Origin: Blakeslea trispora
Lineage: Eukaryota > Mucoromycota > Mucoromycetes > Mucorales > Choanephoraceae
Direction of reading: 5' to 3'
Assembly: GCA_025331445.1 (NCBI GenBank)
Contig: JAIWNE010000092.1
Coordinates: 1-64,000 of the forward strand
DNA length: 64,000 nucleotides
Numbering within the stretch: the stretch's first letter is position 1; each line of letters begins with the position of its first letter. The notes beneath the pieces are model-generated. The model saw only the letters and a program-made list of their open reading frames with translations. It was not told the DNA's origin and made no database searches. Shown piece after piece: positions 11,701-23,300 of this stretch. The position numbers were made by a program, and so were the translations under genes.

Positions 11701-12974
11701 CAAAATTTAAACGTAAGAAAAGGATGGGTTAATGGAACAATAGCAATGATCGAAGAAATGGACGAAGAAAACATTCAATTGAAGAGAGGCGAAAATGAAG
11801 ATGAGCAAAGTGACAGTATCTGGATTCAGCGAATTACTAGAACTGTCCCAGGAACAAGTTACGTGAGATCGCAGTTTCCTGTTGTACCAGCTTTTGCAAC
11901 AACCATACACAAAGCTCAAAGCCTGACAATCGACGCTGTTGCCATACATTTAGACAACATGCTATCTCATGGACAAATGTATGTTGCCATGTCCAGAGTT
12001 AGAAAAAGCGAAGATTTGTTCTTTTTTGGCTCAGAATTACCCTTAGCAATCAAAAGAAAATTTGGTTTGAACTTAGAAGCTATAGATATTGTGGAATACT
12101 ATGATAGCAAGCACCAAAAAATTGATAATTAGTTATATAAGCGAATCAAATAAAACAAATGTACCTAATAATGCACTTAAGATGTGAAAGTCATAGAGCT
12201 ATACATCACCAAATCATTTGTAATAGAGTATTAATAACATATACGGCCATTGTCCTCAATCGCTGTATATTTTCACTATTAGAAATTGAATAACTACTGA
12301 AGAGATAAACCAGAATTTGACTTAGCGAGAAAGATATCGAACTGCGCACAAAAGACATTTTCATTGGTAGAGATATTTGTGAAAACAAAAACTTTTCAAT
12401 GGGTGGATGGTTTATTTGGTATATATTTCTTTTGTTTATTGGCTGCTACGCCTTGTATCATTACTCTTTTGGTATACGGTTAAAACATGATACGGAAAAC
12501 GTTTTTGTATTCTTTTATATTATTGGTTTATTATTGCAAATATTACTATACACTATATATTGGGCGTATTCTATACGTCGCACCATTGGCTTATTCTATA
12601 TTGAACGTACCAGGTTCCCATGCTCACTTTGGTCTCTTTACTGGCCAAACGTACTGCAGTCTTGAAAATTTTTACTTACCTCTGGATATACACTTCTTGC
12701 CACGGAATACTTGTCATAGCAGCTACAGAAAGGCGAAAAAGTGCAAAAGCGGCTTGGTTCTTGTCATAAGCAAATAAGTTGCTATAAAAATAAAATAAAA
12801 TAAAGGGATTAGAACCAGCTTATTATATGATAATAAACATAAAAAAACTCACCTTTGGATGCTTTGAGATTTGGCCTTTACAGATATACAGATCAGATTA
12901 TCTAGTAGATAGAATCAACTCAAAGTTAGCGACTAAATAAGCTTATCAAAACCATTTACTTACTCAGCAACCTA

Positions 12975-13430
12975 TGTTGGGGTTTGTCAGCTTATTTACA
13001 ACAACCGCAGATGTCGTGTTTGGCTTGTCTGAACATGAATTCCTTAAGAATTGAAGTCTATTTTTGTATATAAAGATCTACATCATAATTGGATTAAGTA
13101 ATCCTATCAACGTTATTTCAGTCTAGAATGATTTCATAAGCAAGTGCTATGAATCTGGACTAAAGAAGATGATAAGCAATAAGTCTTGCTAAAGAAAGTA
13201 AAATGTCAATATGTCATTAAAGGTGACACAAACTAGTCTATGACATTGTTCTCTTGAATATCCAGATTTAGTAAAGAGTAAAGACTAAAGGAAGTCAAAG
13301 ACGTAATAGCAATAGTAGATAGCAATTGGTATAAATACTCTCATTTATTTTGTTCATAATAAAGGCATACGTAAAACAGTCTCAAACTACTTACTATATT
13401 TTTCCTCCTAAAACCTTTATCTATTTTCAT
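12975..13430 (+). repeat. Possible solo LTR (weak)
   Basis: A 456-bp block starts TGTTGGGG and is flanked by ACCTA on both sides (12970-12974 and 13431-13435). Inside are a TATAAATA near 13331 and an AATAAA near 13361, in the order expected for U3-R. The right end reads TTTTCAT rather than a clean CA, and no second copy is in the window, so this could be chance. Confidence 0.3.
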
Positions 13431-15886
13431 ACCTAAATATCACAGCAGACGCAGAGCTAGTCAATACACTACAAAATTTCAATAGAAAAATGTTAGTGAT
13501 GCTCTTATAAATAAGCAAAGTGTTTACCTTTCTAACATCATGTACAATAATAAGACTAGCTGATTGCTTGAGGCTACTCTAAACGCAAGTTGACTTATAT
13601 CAGTATCAGATCTTTTCTTTTTGTAAAATACAAACCTGGAACCACTGAGAGAAGAGAAGATAAAGAAAAGGAAATAAAGAGAAAAAAAAGGAACACACAA
13701 AATTTTATTAGTTTTTACATCTTTTTTTTGGCCTGTTCCAATCAACGCTCAGGATCCATATATTCTAACTCCGATTTTTTTCTTTTTATTTCTTTTTGAA
13801 AATTTATTTTTGAACAGATTAATACCATTTAGACTACAAGGTGTATATAACGTGATTTCAGCTCATCTAGTACTTTGAAGCCACATCTGCTCAACATCAG
13901 TACATTGACAGTCGTGTTTTGTCTTCTTTCAACCAAGTGTAGAGATGATTTATATTTGAACCCTTAAACGATAATAAACAATTTTTTTATAAAACGACAC
14001 CTTTTATTGTAGTAAATCGTACTTTTATAGCCACCAAATACAATGCTTGCGAAAGCTTGACCATAATATCGTGATTAAATGTTTTTTTGATTGAATAAGA
14101 GATGGTTTAGTTGAAGAGACTTTCTCGATGAGCAACAAAAATACTAATAGTATCAGCTTAGAACATAACGTTTCTTTTTAAGCATACTTAGCAGTTTTAA
14201 AACGGGGAATTTGGCTTGTTTTCTGCTTGTCTATCAGAGTTTTTTTCTCTCTCTCCTTTTTTTAATGTGTGACAAAGCCCAGAAACCAGACATTTTTTAG
14301 CACTTTGAAATTTTTTGACCTTTTTTTTTTATAAGTTAAAGAAAATTTTAATTCAATAGCTATAAAGAAGCATATGTTTGCAGTAAAGACTTCAATATTT
14401 TTACATGGGTGTATTCTCGACAATGAGGGACACACTCTGTCCAAGTTTCAGCAAATTCTGACCATTTTTGAGAGATTTGATTTTTTACTTCTTAAAGACC
14501 CCGTGAAAGGACCCATTTAATGTAGGAAATTTTTTATCACTTTCAGGCCTCAAGTGTAAATTTTTTGTAGTGCGCATATAGAGTGAGAAAAGCAACACAA
14601 ACAATCTAGACATACGTCAAAATGACAGTAGCGTTTTGTTTATTATAGGTAGAATTGAGGCAAAGAATCCTACAAGTAAGTTTGACCAAATTAATCACTT
14701 ATTACACACGAGCACCAAGGGAAGACTGTAAGAAACCTACTTCGAGGGTAATAGCACCAGATATATTAGGCAAATAATACAAGTGGAGATTCTTAGTTAA
14801 AAGAAAAATATTATAAAAAGAGGATATGTTTTATTCAATATTCAGAAAAATGTCTTTTATACAATTCGAAGGAATTAATAATCTACTTCTTGTGCTTCTT
14901 GATAGCTAATTCGACCTTGATAAGACAGAGAGATAGGAATCAGAGAGATAGCATTTGGCAATCACAAGCATCAATTAATAAAAAAATAAAGTAAATTGGG
15001 GTGTATGTAAGATGGGAAAATAAAATAGAATAATAAAAAATAAAGTAGATCGTCAGAAAAAGGTGGTAGAAAAGGCAAAGGAATAACGTAAAGGCAGGAG
15101 AATACGAGAAGAAAACATGGCTAGTTCACCAGATGACTTAAGAGAGGAAAGATAGGCTTAAATATCTGTATCTTGAACAATTATCAACAACAACACCGGA
15201 ATTGACTACACTTGACTACTTAGATTCACATATCCAACTATGGATGCACCAGAATCACCAACTTGCTATAGGACGTCTTCCTATTCACAGCATTGCTTCA
15301 GTAGGCTTTGGAGTTCAAGTCAGCACATCAAGGTACCCTTCATGACTACAATAGCCATTCTAGACAGCCTGTTCCTTTCTGGCACAAGTATTTTCGAGTC
15401 CGACAAAAATAACATCAACATTCTTATAAAAGGTCAAGGTATAATGGTAGTTCAGTCAATGATTTGAAGGCGTTCTTTATTTTTGTGTGTGTAGTGTTCG
15501 TTGCGTTGTCAATTGATGTTAAAGTAGTTGACAAAGGATGATAGGAGGTAACAGGAAGCCTATTCTCACTATTGTGAATAATCCATCGTCATTTACAACA
15601 ATTGCTCAACTTACAAATCCAGTACAATCAAAGTAATAATAAAATACAACAACAACAGAGAATAAAATAAAATGAAAAATAACTAAAAATATATCAATGT
15701 TAACAATTGTCTCCGTAAACCATCTTTCTTCAGATAACTACCAAGTGTTCTTCCCAAAAGAGCAACCAGTTACTAAGACAAGATATTACCAGGGCAGACA
15801 CCAGAGTAACAGAGATATGTTTTCTTATTCTTTCCTTATTTCACTTCTTGTTTCTTCAAAAGATAAACTCTTGGTTTCAACGACAG

Positions 15887-15914
15887 AGACAGACAGACAG
15901 ACAGACAGACAGAC
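15887..15914 (+). repeat. Microsatellite (AGAC)7
   Basis: Seven perfect tandem AGAC units. No gene context is visible around it. Confidence 0.95.
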
Positions 15915-17647
15915 TAGACAATACTTCTTCTTCTTTCTCTTCTTGAAAATCCAAAGGAATTAGACTTGAAATTTAAGGTGTTCAAAAAGAAAGTGTGATC
16001 TTAAAACTAAGGTCTCTTCCTCTTGTTCAATTCCATTCCCCCTTTATTTATATATATATGATATGGTTATTTATACTAATTGTGATGTTTGTGATAAAAT
16101 ATATGGCTTGAGAAAGTATCGTACAGATACGAAAAATAAAAGAAAACAAATGAGACAAAACAAATAGACGGAACGTTGACATAGATGGAAACGTATCGAA
16201 GACAAATACAAGAAAGAGGTCAAATATTTGGAACGATGAAGAACGTATGTAATAAACAAAGCTTGGTCGAGACGAGATATTGATCATATGGTGAAGATAG
16301 AGATATAGCCAGATTTCAGATTCAGCCTTACTTCCAAATTGGGATTGACAGGATTGCTTGATCAAAATAGTAAGAAGTCCTAGGTTCCTCAGGAGAGTAC
16401 CTTTACTTGTCCTATCATCTATCACCCTTCCATATAGACCACGTTTTGCAAATATCAACATTTTGTTGATCAGCCTCTAACATGTTAAAATGTCGTCTTG
16501 ATATTTTGTTATGTTTTATAAACGCGGTCACGTGACTAAAGTAGAGCTTTTGAGCCAATAAGATCACTGGAAAAGCTTGACGTAGTCAACTGTATTTTGA
16601 TAATAAGTCTTTGATCTTTATTTATTTTCTTATTTTTCTTTTACCTGTATTTTGATAATAAGTCTTTGATAAAGAGCTTATAATTATCCAAAATACGGCC
16701 TTTTTATATCTATTCTATTCTATACTAAATATCTATACTATCTCGAATAAAGCAACTATTAATTATATGCTTCGATCTGATTGATTCTTATGTCTTGACG
16801 AATACAATGAAGAGCTGACTTTTACTAAAGGCAACTTCCTTATACGTAACAAGTTCAACTTCATCTTCTTTCTCCGTTTGTTAACTATTTTCGGTTTGAA
16901 CCTTTTCTTGTTTGGATTGTACATTTGAGGAAGGTTAAACTCAACACTACACATAAAGGGTCGTCGTGCGCACGTCAATTTCTGCGGATAACTTGACTGT
17001 AACGCACGTTCCAGGCATGACGTGCGCAAAGCGTAGGGCGTCATGTGTTTTGGCATTGAGACGACACAGCGAAACACCGTCATGTGTCAACGCATTGGAA
17101 GACAGGGCGGAGCAACGTCTTTTGTTTTCGCATCAGAATTTGAGTGAACCTCTTTGTCTTTCGCTTCCATTAAAACGACCTGATTGGATTGTTTACTCAT
17201 GACATCCTCATTCAATTGGCTTCTTTATCAAAATATACAATCAGTAATTCGTTTTAATTGGCTTCATACTCGGTATCTTTATTGAATGTATGCACTTAAT
17301 TGGACAAAATGGACTTCTTTACGTCAATACACTCCTTTATGATTGGGTTATATAGATCAAATATAGAGGATTATAGGTCTAAAAATAGTATATATTGGCT
17401 GAAAATAATAGCTTATACAGGGGGAAAATATTAGGGGTTCTATAGGAATCCAGGTAGAATGACCAGGCAGAAATCCAGCTAAAATGGTAGGCGAAATAGT
17501 AGGCCAAAAAAACAGCCAAAAAGCAGACGAAAGGCAGGCAAAATAACAGGCAGAAAAGCAAAATCAGTTATCACGAAATGGCAACAATTTCTTGTATTTC
17601 AAGCATTTAAAAATCAGAAAAAACCTAACGAAATGACTATTGAAATG

Positions 17648-18141
17648 CTAAAACAGTTAGTTATAAAGCAAGCAGAAAATAATGTCATTTACTTACTTTG
17701 AAAGACTCATAAACCATCCGGAAAGTAAAGGGTGATGCGCTAAAACGATAGAAGCTCAACAACAGAAAAGAAACTAGAAAAACTGAATAAGTTAAACCGA
17801 AATGAGATAATTTAATCATTTACTTACATACTAAAGCATCATAGCACCTCAAGTTATAGCCAGATACAATTACGAGTGTCTAAGGTAACTAAATAGAACA
17901 GTTAGAGAGGTCTTGAGTCATACTCAATGGCTTTACTTACTTTTATACCAAGTTTCTCGAGAAAAGACAAAATTACGTGACTAATCCTAAGAAAAAAAAG
18001 ATGGTAAGTAAACAGCAATATACTTGTTTGTCAAGTTGTACCTTAAACTATGTATCAGTCTTCATAAGCTCTAAAGACAACATGCCTACATGGAGAATAG
18101 TATTCAATAAACTGTTGCTTAGGTATGGGAAAGTACTTACA
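17648..18141 (-). ncRNA. Putative spliced non-coding transcript in the CACTA left end (copy A)
   Basis: On the minus strand this block reads as alternating short exons and introns. Introns are 18086-18140, 17987-18041, 17889-17940, 17774-17827 and 17648-17696 (55, 55, 52, 54 and 49 nt). Four begin GTAAGT and one GTACAA; all end in TAG. Several have branch-site-like CTAAC or TTAAC 10-20 nt before the acceptor. Exons between are 44, 46, 61 and 77 nt. Exon 18042-18085 has stops in all three frames, so no protein can cross it. The same architecture occurs in the large CACTA at 57572-58089. Transcription is inferred only from splice signals. A decayed protein gene remains possible. Confidence 0.45.
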
Positions 18142-18639
18142 TGTTTTATTTCAAAATATAAAAAAAGTAAAAGAAATGGAAGAGAAAAGAATAAAAAAAA
18201 GGAAAAAGGATGTCTAAACAAAATGACATATTGACAAATTTCTATTTTTGTGATAAAAAATGAATCGAAAACAAAAAAAGATCTGTAAAAATACGATCCG
18301 TAGAAAATTAGATGAACAGAGATTGAAGATAGATGATTTTTCTCTCTCATCAGTAACACAAAGAATATCTGTTAACATTGTACTTTACATGAGATCTTGC
18401 TAATCAGCTTAATAGTGTAGATATTCATAGAGCATGTAATTCAACTTAACAGATAGTCAAGATGGTTTACTTGGATTGCCATAGCAAATCATTTAAAATA
18501 GACAATGTTAGCATTAAATGAGCCCTTTTTTTTAAAAAAACAGGTTTTCTGAGGTGTTATTTTTTCCCAGACAGTTTTTTTCTTTTTCCTTCTATTTTAT
18601 TTTTTTTAGTACTAAATGAACTTTTACTCACTACTTGTA

Positions 18640-18895
18640 TATTTCTAACCAAGTTGATGAGCCTCAACAAACTCCCGTCATCACAACAAAGCAACGCGAT
18701 GCAAGTGCGCAATCAACAATCTTACAAGAGTTTAGAAGTTTAGAGCAAAAAACACGTAAACAAAACTAGAATGACTTTGACTGTGTCTACAAAAAAAAAA
18801 AGAGCTATCGCCAGCAAACGTGTAAGATTCTCTCATTTCAGCATCACTGTTTTTCTACACCCAAGTTTTAGTTATTGTCAGTACACAGTTATTGA
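18640..18895. repeat. CACTA right-side segment shared with 63740-64000
   Basis: Diverged but clear match to the end of the window: both contain GCGCAATCAACAA, then ACAAGAGTYTAGAAGTTT, then CATCACT and CAAGTTTTAGTT in the same order. It supports one family for the two CACTA elements. Confidence 0.75.
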
Positions 18896-19988
18896 AATCT
18901 ACTGTTGAACACTTTACAAGAGGTAAGTAATACTTTTGGTTTAGATTGTAAACGGCTCTTTATTGGAATGGACTGCATCACCAACAGTGATCTTGGATAT
19001 TTGGTTGAAGAATTGTATTTAAGCAATAAAAAAAAGACAACATCTTGTCAAGTTATTACTTTATTTCTATATGTGGCAATGTTATTCTGGATGATATGTA
19101 TAGAAACGAGTATAAGGGAATGAAATACGGTAAAAAGGGCTGTTAGCATAGAATGGTGTGTGATAATGACTCTGGCTTTACTTTATTTATGAATCATGAA
19201 AGGGATTAGCATCTTTGTATTGTATTTCAAAAATAAACCTTTGATACGAGTAACTTTGACAAGATCCAGTATAAGGATTAAATTATGTTTGTATGTTGTC
19301 TACGTCTTTATTTTGACGGCTTTTGGCTTTTCAAACTACCCATCTTTAAGCAATCTTTTAAGTGTTTTTTAAGTGTCTCTTTTTTTTTTCAACCTCTTTT
19401 TTTTATGTATTTTTTCAAGTATCTTTTTTTAAGAGTCTCTTTTTTTTTTGAGTGTCTCTTTTTTTTTCAGTGCTTTAAGTTTTTTATTTCCCATTTTAAA
19501 AAGATTTTCCCAATTATTTTGTAAGCCTCATTCTCAACTTTTAAATTTCTCGTTTCCGAAAGTATTTTCCAATTTTTTTAGCAGTGATTTTTCAGGTCTT
19601 TTTTTTTTGAAGAAAAAATGACAAGACATTTCAAACTCCTCAGCATTAAGGAAATCAAGTTGCTTCAAAATCTTAAGCAGAGAAAAAATCACTGCCAAAA
19701 AATTCAAAGAGCGAAATTATTTTAAGCAGTGAAATGATAGAAGAAATGTAAATGGTAATAACTTTATGAAAATACATCCAATTTTAATTTTGTAAAAAGT
19801 TTTGGAAGGCTAGAAGATACATCTACATTTCTGCCAAAAAAAACAGCAACTTTTATAGTCAAAATCAAAAGTTGAAAAAATATGCCCATGTTAGCCGCAC
19901 GTGTCCGACGTGCGTCCGACACGGATTAGGTGCAGTGCAACCTCTATTGGCTGTTTATGTTCATTTTTGCTGATAGCTGCAACAAAAA

Positions 19989-20342
19989 TGTCAGCGTCAG
20001 ATATATAAGTGAGCTTATATTGACCTGTGATGTAAAGATATTAAAAGATGTACTTTATTGATGATAATATTTATAAACTAATTTACCTGTGATGTAAAGA
20101 TATTAAAAGATAAAGAGTTATTAATATCTTCTCATCACAGTCTATTTATACTATGGCTATGGTTATGGCTGTCCGGTCCGGAACGTCTCTGGCGCTTGGC
20201 TGGGTTACAATTACTAGGCTTGGGCTTGAACTTACGCTTTTTGTTTACGTTCCAGTTGCGTAGGAATACAGGAATCTCTTCAGTGTTGGCAAAGTCCAAA
20301 TTTACTTCGTTACTACGGTAACCGCTATTTGTTACCATGACA
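19989..20342 (-). repeat. 3' LTR of the gypsy element
   Basis: 354 bp, TG...CA. It holds a 27-bp direct repeat on the plus strand at 20023-20049 and 20085-20111 (ACCTGTGATGTAAAGATATT and following). It also contains the coding block for a 67-aa ORF. Confidence 0.95.
20135..20338 (-). CDS. Small basic ORF in the gypsy LTR, overlapping the pol stop
   Basis: A 67-codon ORF begins 5 nt into the LTR and overlaps the last codons of pol by 7 nt: the sequence ATGGTAA serves as the pol stop and as this ORF's start in another frame. The product is Asn- and Lys-rich, with a nuclear-localisation-like block KKRKFKPKPSN...AKRQRRSG and a His/Ser tail. It lies in U3, where it would be read from full-length RNA only in the 3' LTR. 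The same peptide is encoded in the second gypsy copy (56489-56692), there fused to pol. The position after pol is where env-like third ORFs sit, but I see no membrane segment. It could also be chance coding in U3. The 5' LTR carries the same ORF at 26674-26877. Confidence 0.4.
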   Translation of the reverse strand: MVTNSGYRSNEVNLDFANTEEIPVFLRNWNVNKKRKFKPKPSNCNPAKRQRRSGPDSHNHSHSINRL

Positions 20343-23300
20343 TTATCCCCCCTTGGTTTCTTGTTCGTCTCTGAACAACAACAGAGGATTCAGGAGGACA
20401 GGAGGCAGTAGACTGGGGCGGTGGAGGGTCAATGTCCGAAACACTAGGAGCAGATGGCATAGTGATCAACAAAGGACTTGAGTGAGTCAGAGACAGATCT
20501 TGAGCTGATGGTCTTGTAGGCGATGGAGTGATATCAGTCACCTCAACTGGTATTTCTGATGAAGATGTGCTTGTAGAAGATGGTATTTCAATTGTATCAA
20601 CAGCAACATTTGGTGATGAAGTGGGTGGGCTAATGTGTGTAGTAGGCGGTAGTAAAGTGATTACTTGATTTTGACCCTGTACAAGTAGTACCTGATTATT
20701 GGATCCCGTAATGTTAATAACAGGCTGAGATGAAGTCGTGGGTGGTACATCATTAGAGTCAGTATCAGCGATCTGATTGTCTTGGTCCATATCACTTGTA
20801 GATGAGGCATCTTGTATATCTGTATCGCGAATGAAATCCGAAATGTCAATTCGTTCGTCAGACAAGTCTAATGCTACTTGTTCATTATTAACGGAAGACG
20901 CAGAAGTCAGCATAGGTGATGTGGCAGTAGACTTGTTGGCCTCTCCATTATCCGAGCTACTATCGCTGAGTATTTCAACGATGCTTGTGGACGGAAGGTG
21001 GTGAATCTCAAGTTGAGACGGCGGAGATGTTGCAGGTATGATGTTGACTTTGTCAGCAGCAACGGAATGGCCTTCTGTTGACGACACAACGCTGATCGCA
21101 TCATGGAAGCTTTCGCTATCCCCACTCTCTTCATCATCATCTTTTTCAACTTGCTTTTCTTCTCTGCCTTGATTATTTTTCTTTTCTTGGTCATCATTCT
21201 CCTTTTCTTGATTATTACTGTCTTCATATTTGGCTTCTTCGACTGTGTTACGCATGTTACTGTCAGATACAGAGACCATATCTTCATCAGGCAAAGACAA
21301 CGCATCGTTATTACTTCCAGTAAATGACAGCATGTCGTCATCTTGACAAGACGTTATTGGCTGGTGATTGGGCTTTACTAGACCAACAGGTGATGGCGAT
21401 GATGATGTTGGTACTGGCACGCATATGGTCTCAGGCCCTACTAAGGGTGGTGGTATGTCTGCAGGTGGCTCGGACAGACTTGCTTGGCGAGGCATTGTCA
21501 TAACAGGAGCGATTGGATCCACATAGTCTTGTTGAAGACTGATCTCTTTGGAGGCTGCTTTTACCAACCTACGAGAGGTAGTCGGGTCATACCATGGTGT
21601 TTCTGGCTTGTCTCCCTCGGCTGGCTTCAGCCTATCAACGTGAACCAACGAGTCTAGTGGTTCTCCAGCTACCGTTTCCAAACGGTATGTTCCATATTCT
21701 GGATACGAGGCTACTACCATATACGGGCCTTTAAACCTGGGCTCCAAACCATATCGACCCTCATGGGAGAGCATGACCATATCACCTGGTTCAAAAGACA
21801 GCTTCTTTATGTGCGCATCCCATCTTTCTTTGTCTTTGTCTGCAATGGCTTTCAATCTAAACTCTGCCGCTGCTCTGTGCTGACCAAGCCCTTCTAACTC
21901 TCGCGAGGTAATGTCTGCTATTGTACGAGGATCTGCTTTTGTTGATCGATCCAGATATGGTTTCACTTCATCTCCGGGAAGACGAGGCTCACGACCGTAA
22001 ACCAAAAAGAATGGTGAATATCCTGTCGTACTATGTGTACGGATGCGAGTGGCCCACAAGGCAGCGTGTACGAAATCATCCCATCTGTGAATGGCTCCAT
22101 TGGCATATTTTCTGAGCATCTGCTTGATGATACCATTATATCGTTCAACTTTACTATTGGTACGAGGATGGAAGGCGGACGTAAGCTTGTGGTTAGTTCC
22201 CACACGTTGGAGATAGGCTTCTACCAACCCACTGGTGAAATTGGTCCCACGATCAGTGATGATCTCGGAGGGACACCCAAACTTCATGACAATTTCCTTA
22301 TATAAAAAGTCTGCTACCGCCTCTTGTGAGGCAACAGGCACTGCTCTAGCGATTGGCCAGTTTGTAAGTGAGTCAACCGCAGTGAGCAGCCACTTGTTTC
22401 CATTTTTTGTTGTAGGCAATTCGCCAACGAAATCGAGGTGCCAGCGTTCAAAGGCCTTGGGTACAGGCAATGGATGCATAGCATCCTGGTGAGCCTTTGT
22501 ACGTTTACTATTGACTTGGCAGTTTGGGCATGTCTTGAGCCAGTCTTGTATGTCTCTTTTCATCGATGGCCACCAATAGCGGGACTCCATTAGGTGTACC
22601 ATGGTTTTAAAACCGGCGTGTCCGAACCCAACATGGTACTTCTCTACCCAATCAACTCTGTCCTCAAAGGGAACAAACTGAACTTCCTTTACTTCGGTAG
22701 TTTGATTTGTTTTCTCCCCCCTCCTTAGTGTCACCTTACGGTATACACGATTGTTACGCACCGAAAAATGAGCACGTTGAGCTTGTAGATGATCTTTGAG
22801 CTGCTTTGATTTGAGCTTGGAGATATTTTCTTCTTTCAGATACAACAGAGGCCAATCAGCCTTCAACTCTGGTGATACATGGTCCCAAGTGACATACAGG
22901 AAGTCAGGTTCCAAGGAGTCCACCAAAGGGTGATCAGCCAACTCGGCACTTCTTGACAAGGCATCAGCAACAGCATTCTCCTTTCCAGGCTTGTATTGTA
23001 CGTTAGGCGAATACAGTTCGTATTCGGCAATCCACCTCACCAAACGACTTGTAGGCTTTGCCTGCGATTGAAAATACAAAAGAGGCTTATGGTCACAGAG
23101 GACCGTATACCCGGCCTTACAGCCGTCTACCAAGCAACGCCAAGTACGCAAAGCATGGATTATGGCGATGAGTTCACGCTCTTGGGCGGGGAACTTTTGC
23201 TCGGCAAGAGACAGCTTTCTTGATTCGTATGCGATTGGGGCCCAAGTGTTTGTCTGTGGATCGGGTTGAAGCAACACGGCGCCAACACCAAAGTCACTAG

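Larger units (their letters stand above)
4464..12132 (+). pseudogene. Helitron Rep/helicase (HUH endonuclease + PIF1-like helicase), interrupted
   Basis: This is the rolling-circle transposase. The N terminus (exon 4464-4785, intron 4786-4844) is a Cys/His-rich module with a CSVCLEVLYPG motif, as in fungal Helitrons. The next exon is cut by the Crypton between 5239 and 8719. It resumes with the Helitron-like N domain and the HUH motif PHIHCVLW near 9480. A 69-nt intron (9633-9701) follows, then the tyrosine motif YLAKYMAK near 9905. The frame is lost at an A-rich run (9989-9995). The helicase exons (10746-10955 and 11014-12132, intron 10956-11013) carry Walker A GAAGTGKS, Walker B LLIDEYS, FFGDIAQLLPI, TIHKAQSLT and YVAMSRVRK. 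Helicase motifs are intact, while the middle (about 10000-10740) has frameshifts. I infer one Rep-Hel protein originally. Confidence 0.9.
2..12415 (+). mobile_element. Helitron-family rolling-circle transposon, copy 1 (split by a Crypton)
   Basis: This is one of two Helitron copies in the window; the other lies inverted at 40312-48797. I set the ends where the two copies stop matching: they share sequence from about base 2 (AGAAAAAAACTTTTATAGAC) to 12415 (ending GGTGGATGGTTTAT) and diverge beyond. It holds two accessory genes of unknown role (550-2130 and 3288-4166) and a Rep/helicase gene (4464-12132). A Crypton of 3479 bp sits inside the Rep region, so the native length is about 8.9 kb. Copy 1 also keeps about 450 bp near 690-1130 that copy 2 lacks. 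I see no classic TC...CTRR termini, so the exact ends are less certain than the family. It is inactivated by the Crypton and by frameshifts. Confidence 0.85.
12416..16944. other. AT-rich intergenic stretch, no confident gene
   Basis: About 4.5 kb between Helitron copy 1 and the CACTA derivative. It is rich in A and T tracts. ORFs are short and lack recognisable motifs. The ORF at 12399-12665 is hydrophobic but starts inside the Helitron end. I list a possible solo LTR (12975-13430) and a microsatellite (15887-15914) separately. Two short coding-like remnants near 14883-15118 (minus) and 15140-15345 (plus) are too weak to annotate as genes. Confidence 0.6.
16945..19937. mobile_element. Non-autonomous CACTA transposon (deletion derivative)
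   Basis: The left end reads CACTACACATAAAGGG and the right end, read inward, CACTGCACCTAATCCG. The 3-bp target duplication CAA lies at 16942-16944 and 19938-19940, the CACTA hallmark. GC-rich subterminal motifs based on GACGTGCG and GTCCGACG occur at both ends. The left 1.3 kb resembles the left end of the large CACTA element at 56796, and 18640-18895 resembles 63740-64000. Everything between those points in the large element, including both protein genes, is missing here. It is therefore a derivative of a related autonomous element. Apart from the spliced array at 17648-18141, the stretches 18142-18639 and 18896-19937 hold only poly-A/T tracts and no gene. Confidence 0.85.

Noticed and set aside
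12399..12665. Hydrophobic ORF of 88 codons that looks like a two- or three-pass membrane protein
   Set aside because: It starts in the last bases of Helitron copy 1 and runs through T-rich DNA. There is no promoter, no intron signal and no recognisable family.
15140..15345. Coding-like block in the plus strand (LYLEQLSTTTPELTTLDYLD and following)
   Set aside because: Amino-acid use looks protein-like, but it is short, has stops on both sides and matches no family I know.
15887..15914. Possible CRISPR-like short repeats
   Set aside because: A plain (AGAC)7 microsatellite without spacers. No CRISPR array would be expected or is seen.
19285..19524. Phe-rich ORF
   Set aside because: It is a reading of poly-T tracts inside the CACTA derivative.
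20135..20338. Envelope-like protein of a gypsy retrovirus
   Set aside because: The third ORF is 67 codons, basic, and lacks a signal peptide, membrane segment or fusion motif.
21103..21327. Hydrophobic ORF opposite gypsy pol
   Set aside because: Antisense reading of the acidic tail codons; GAA/GAT-rich DNA gives Phe/Ile/Leu on the other strand.
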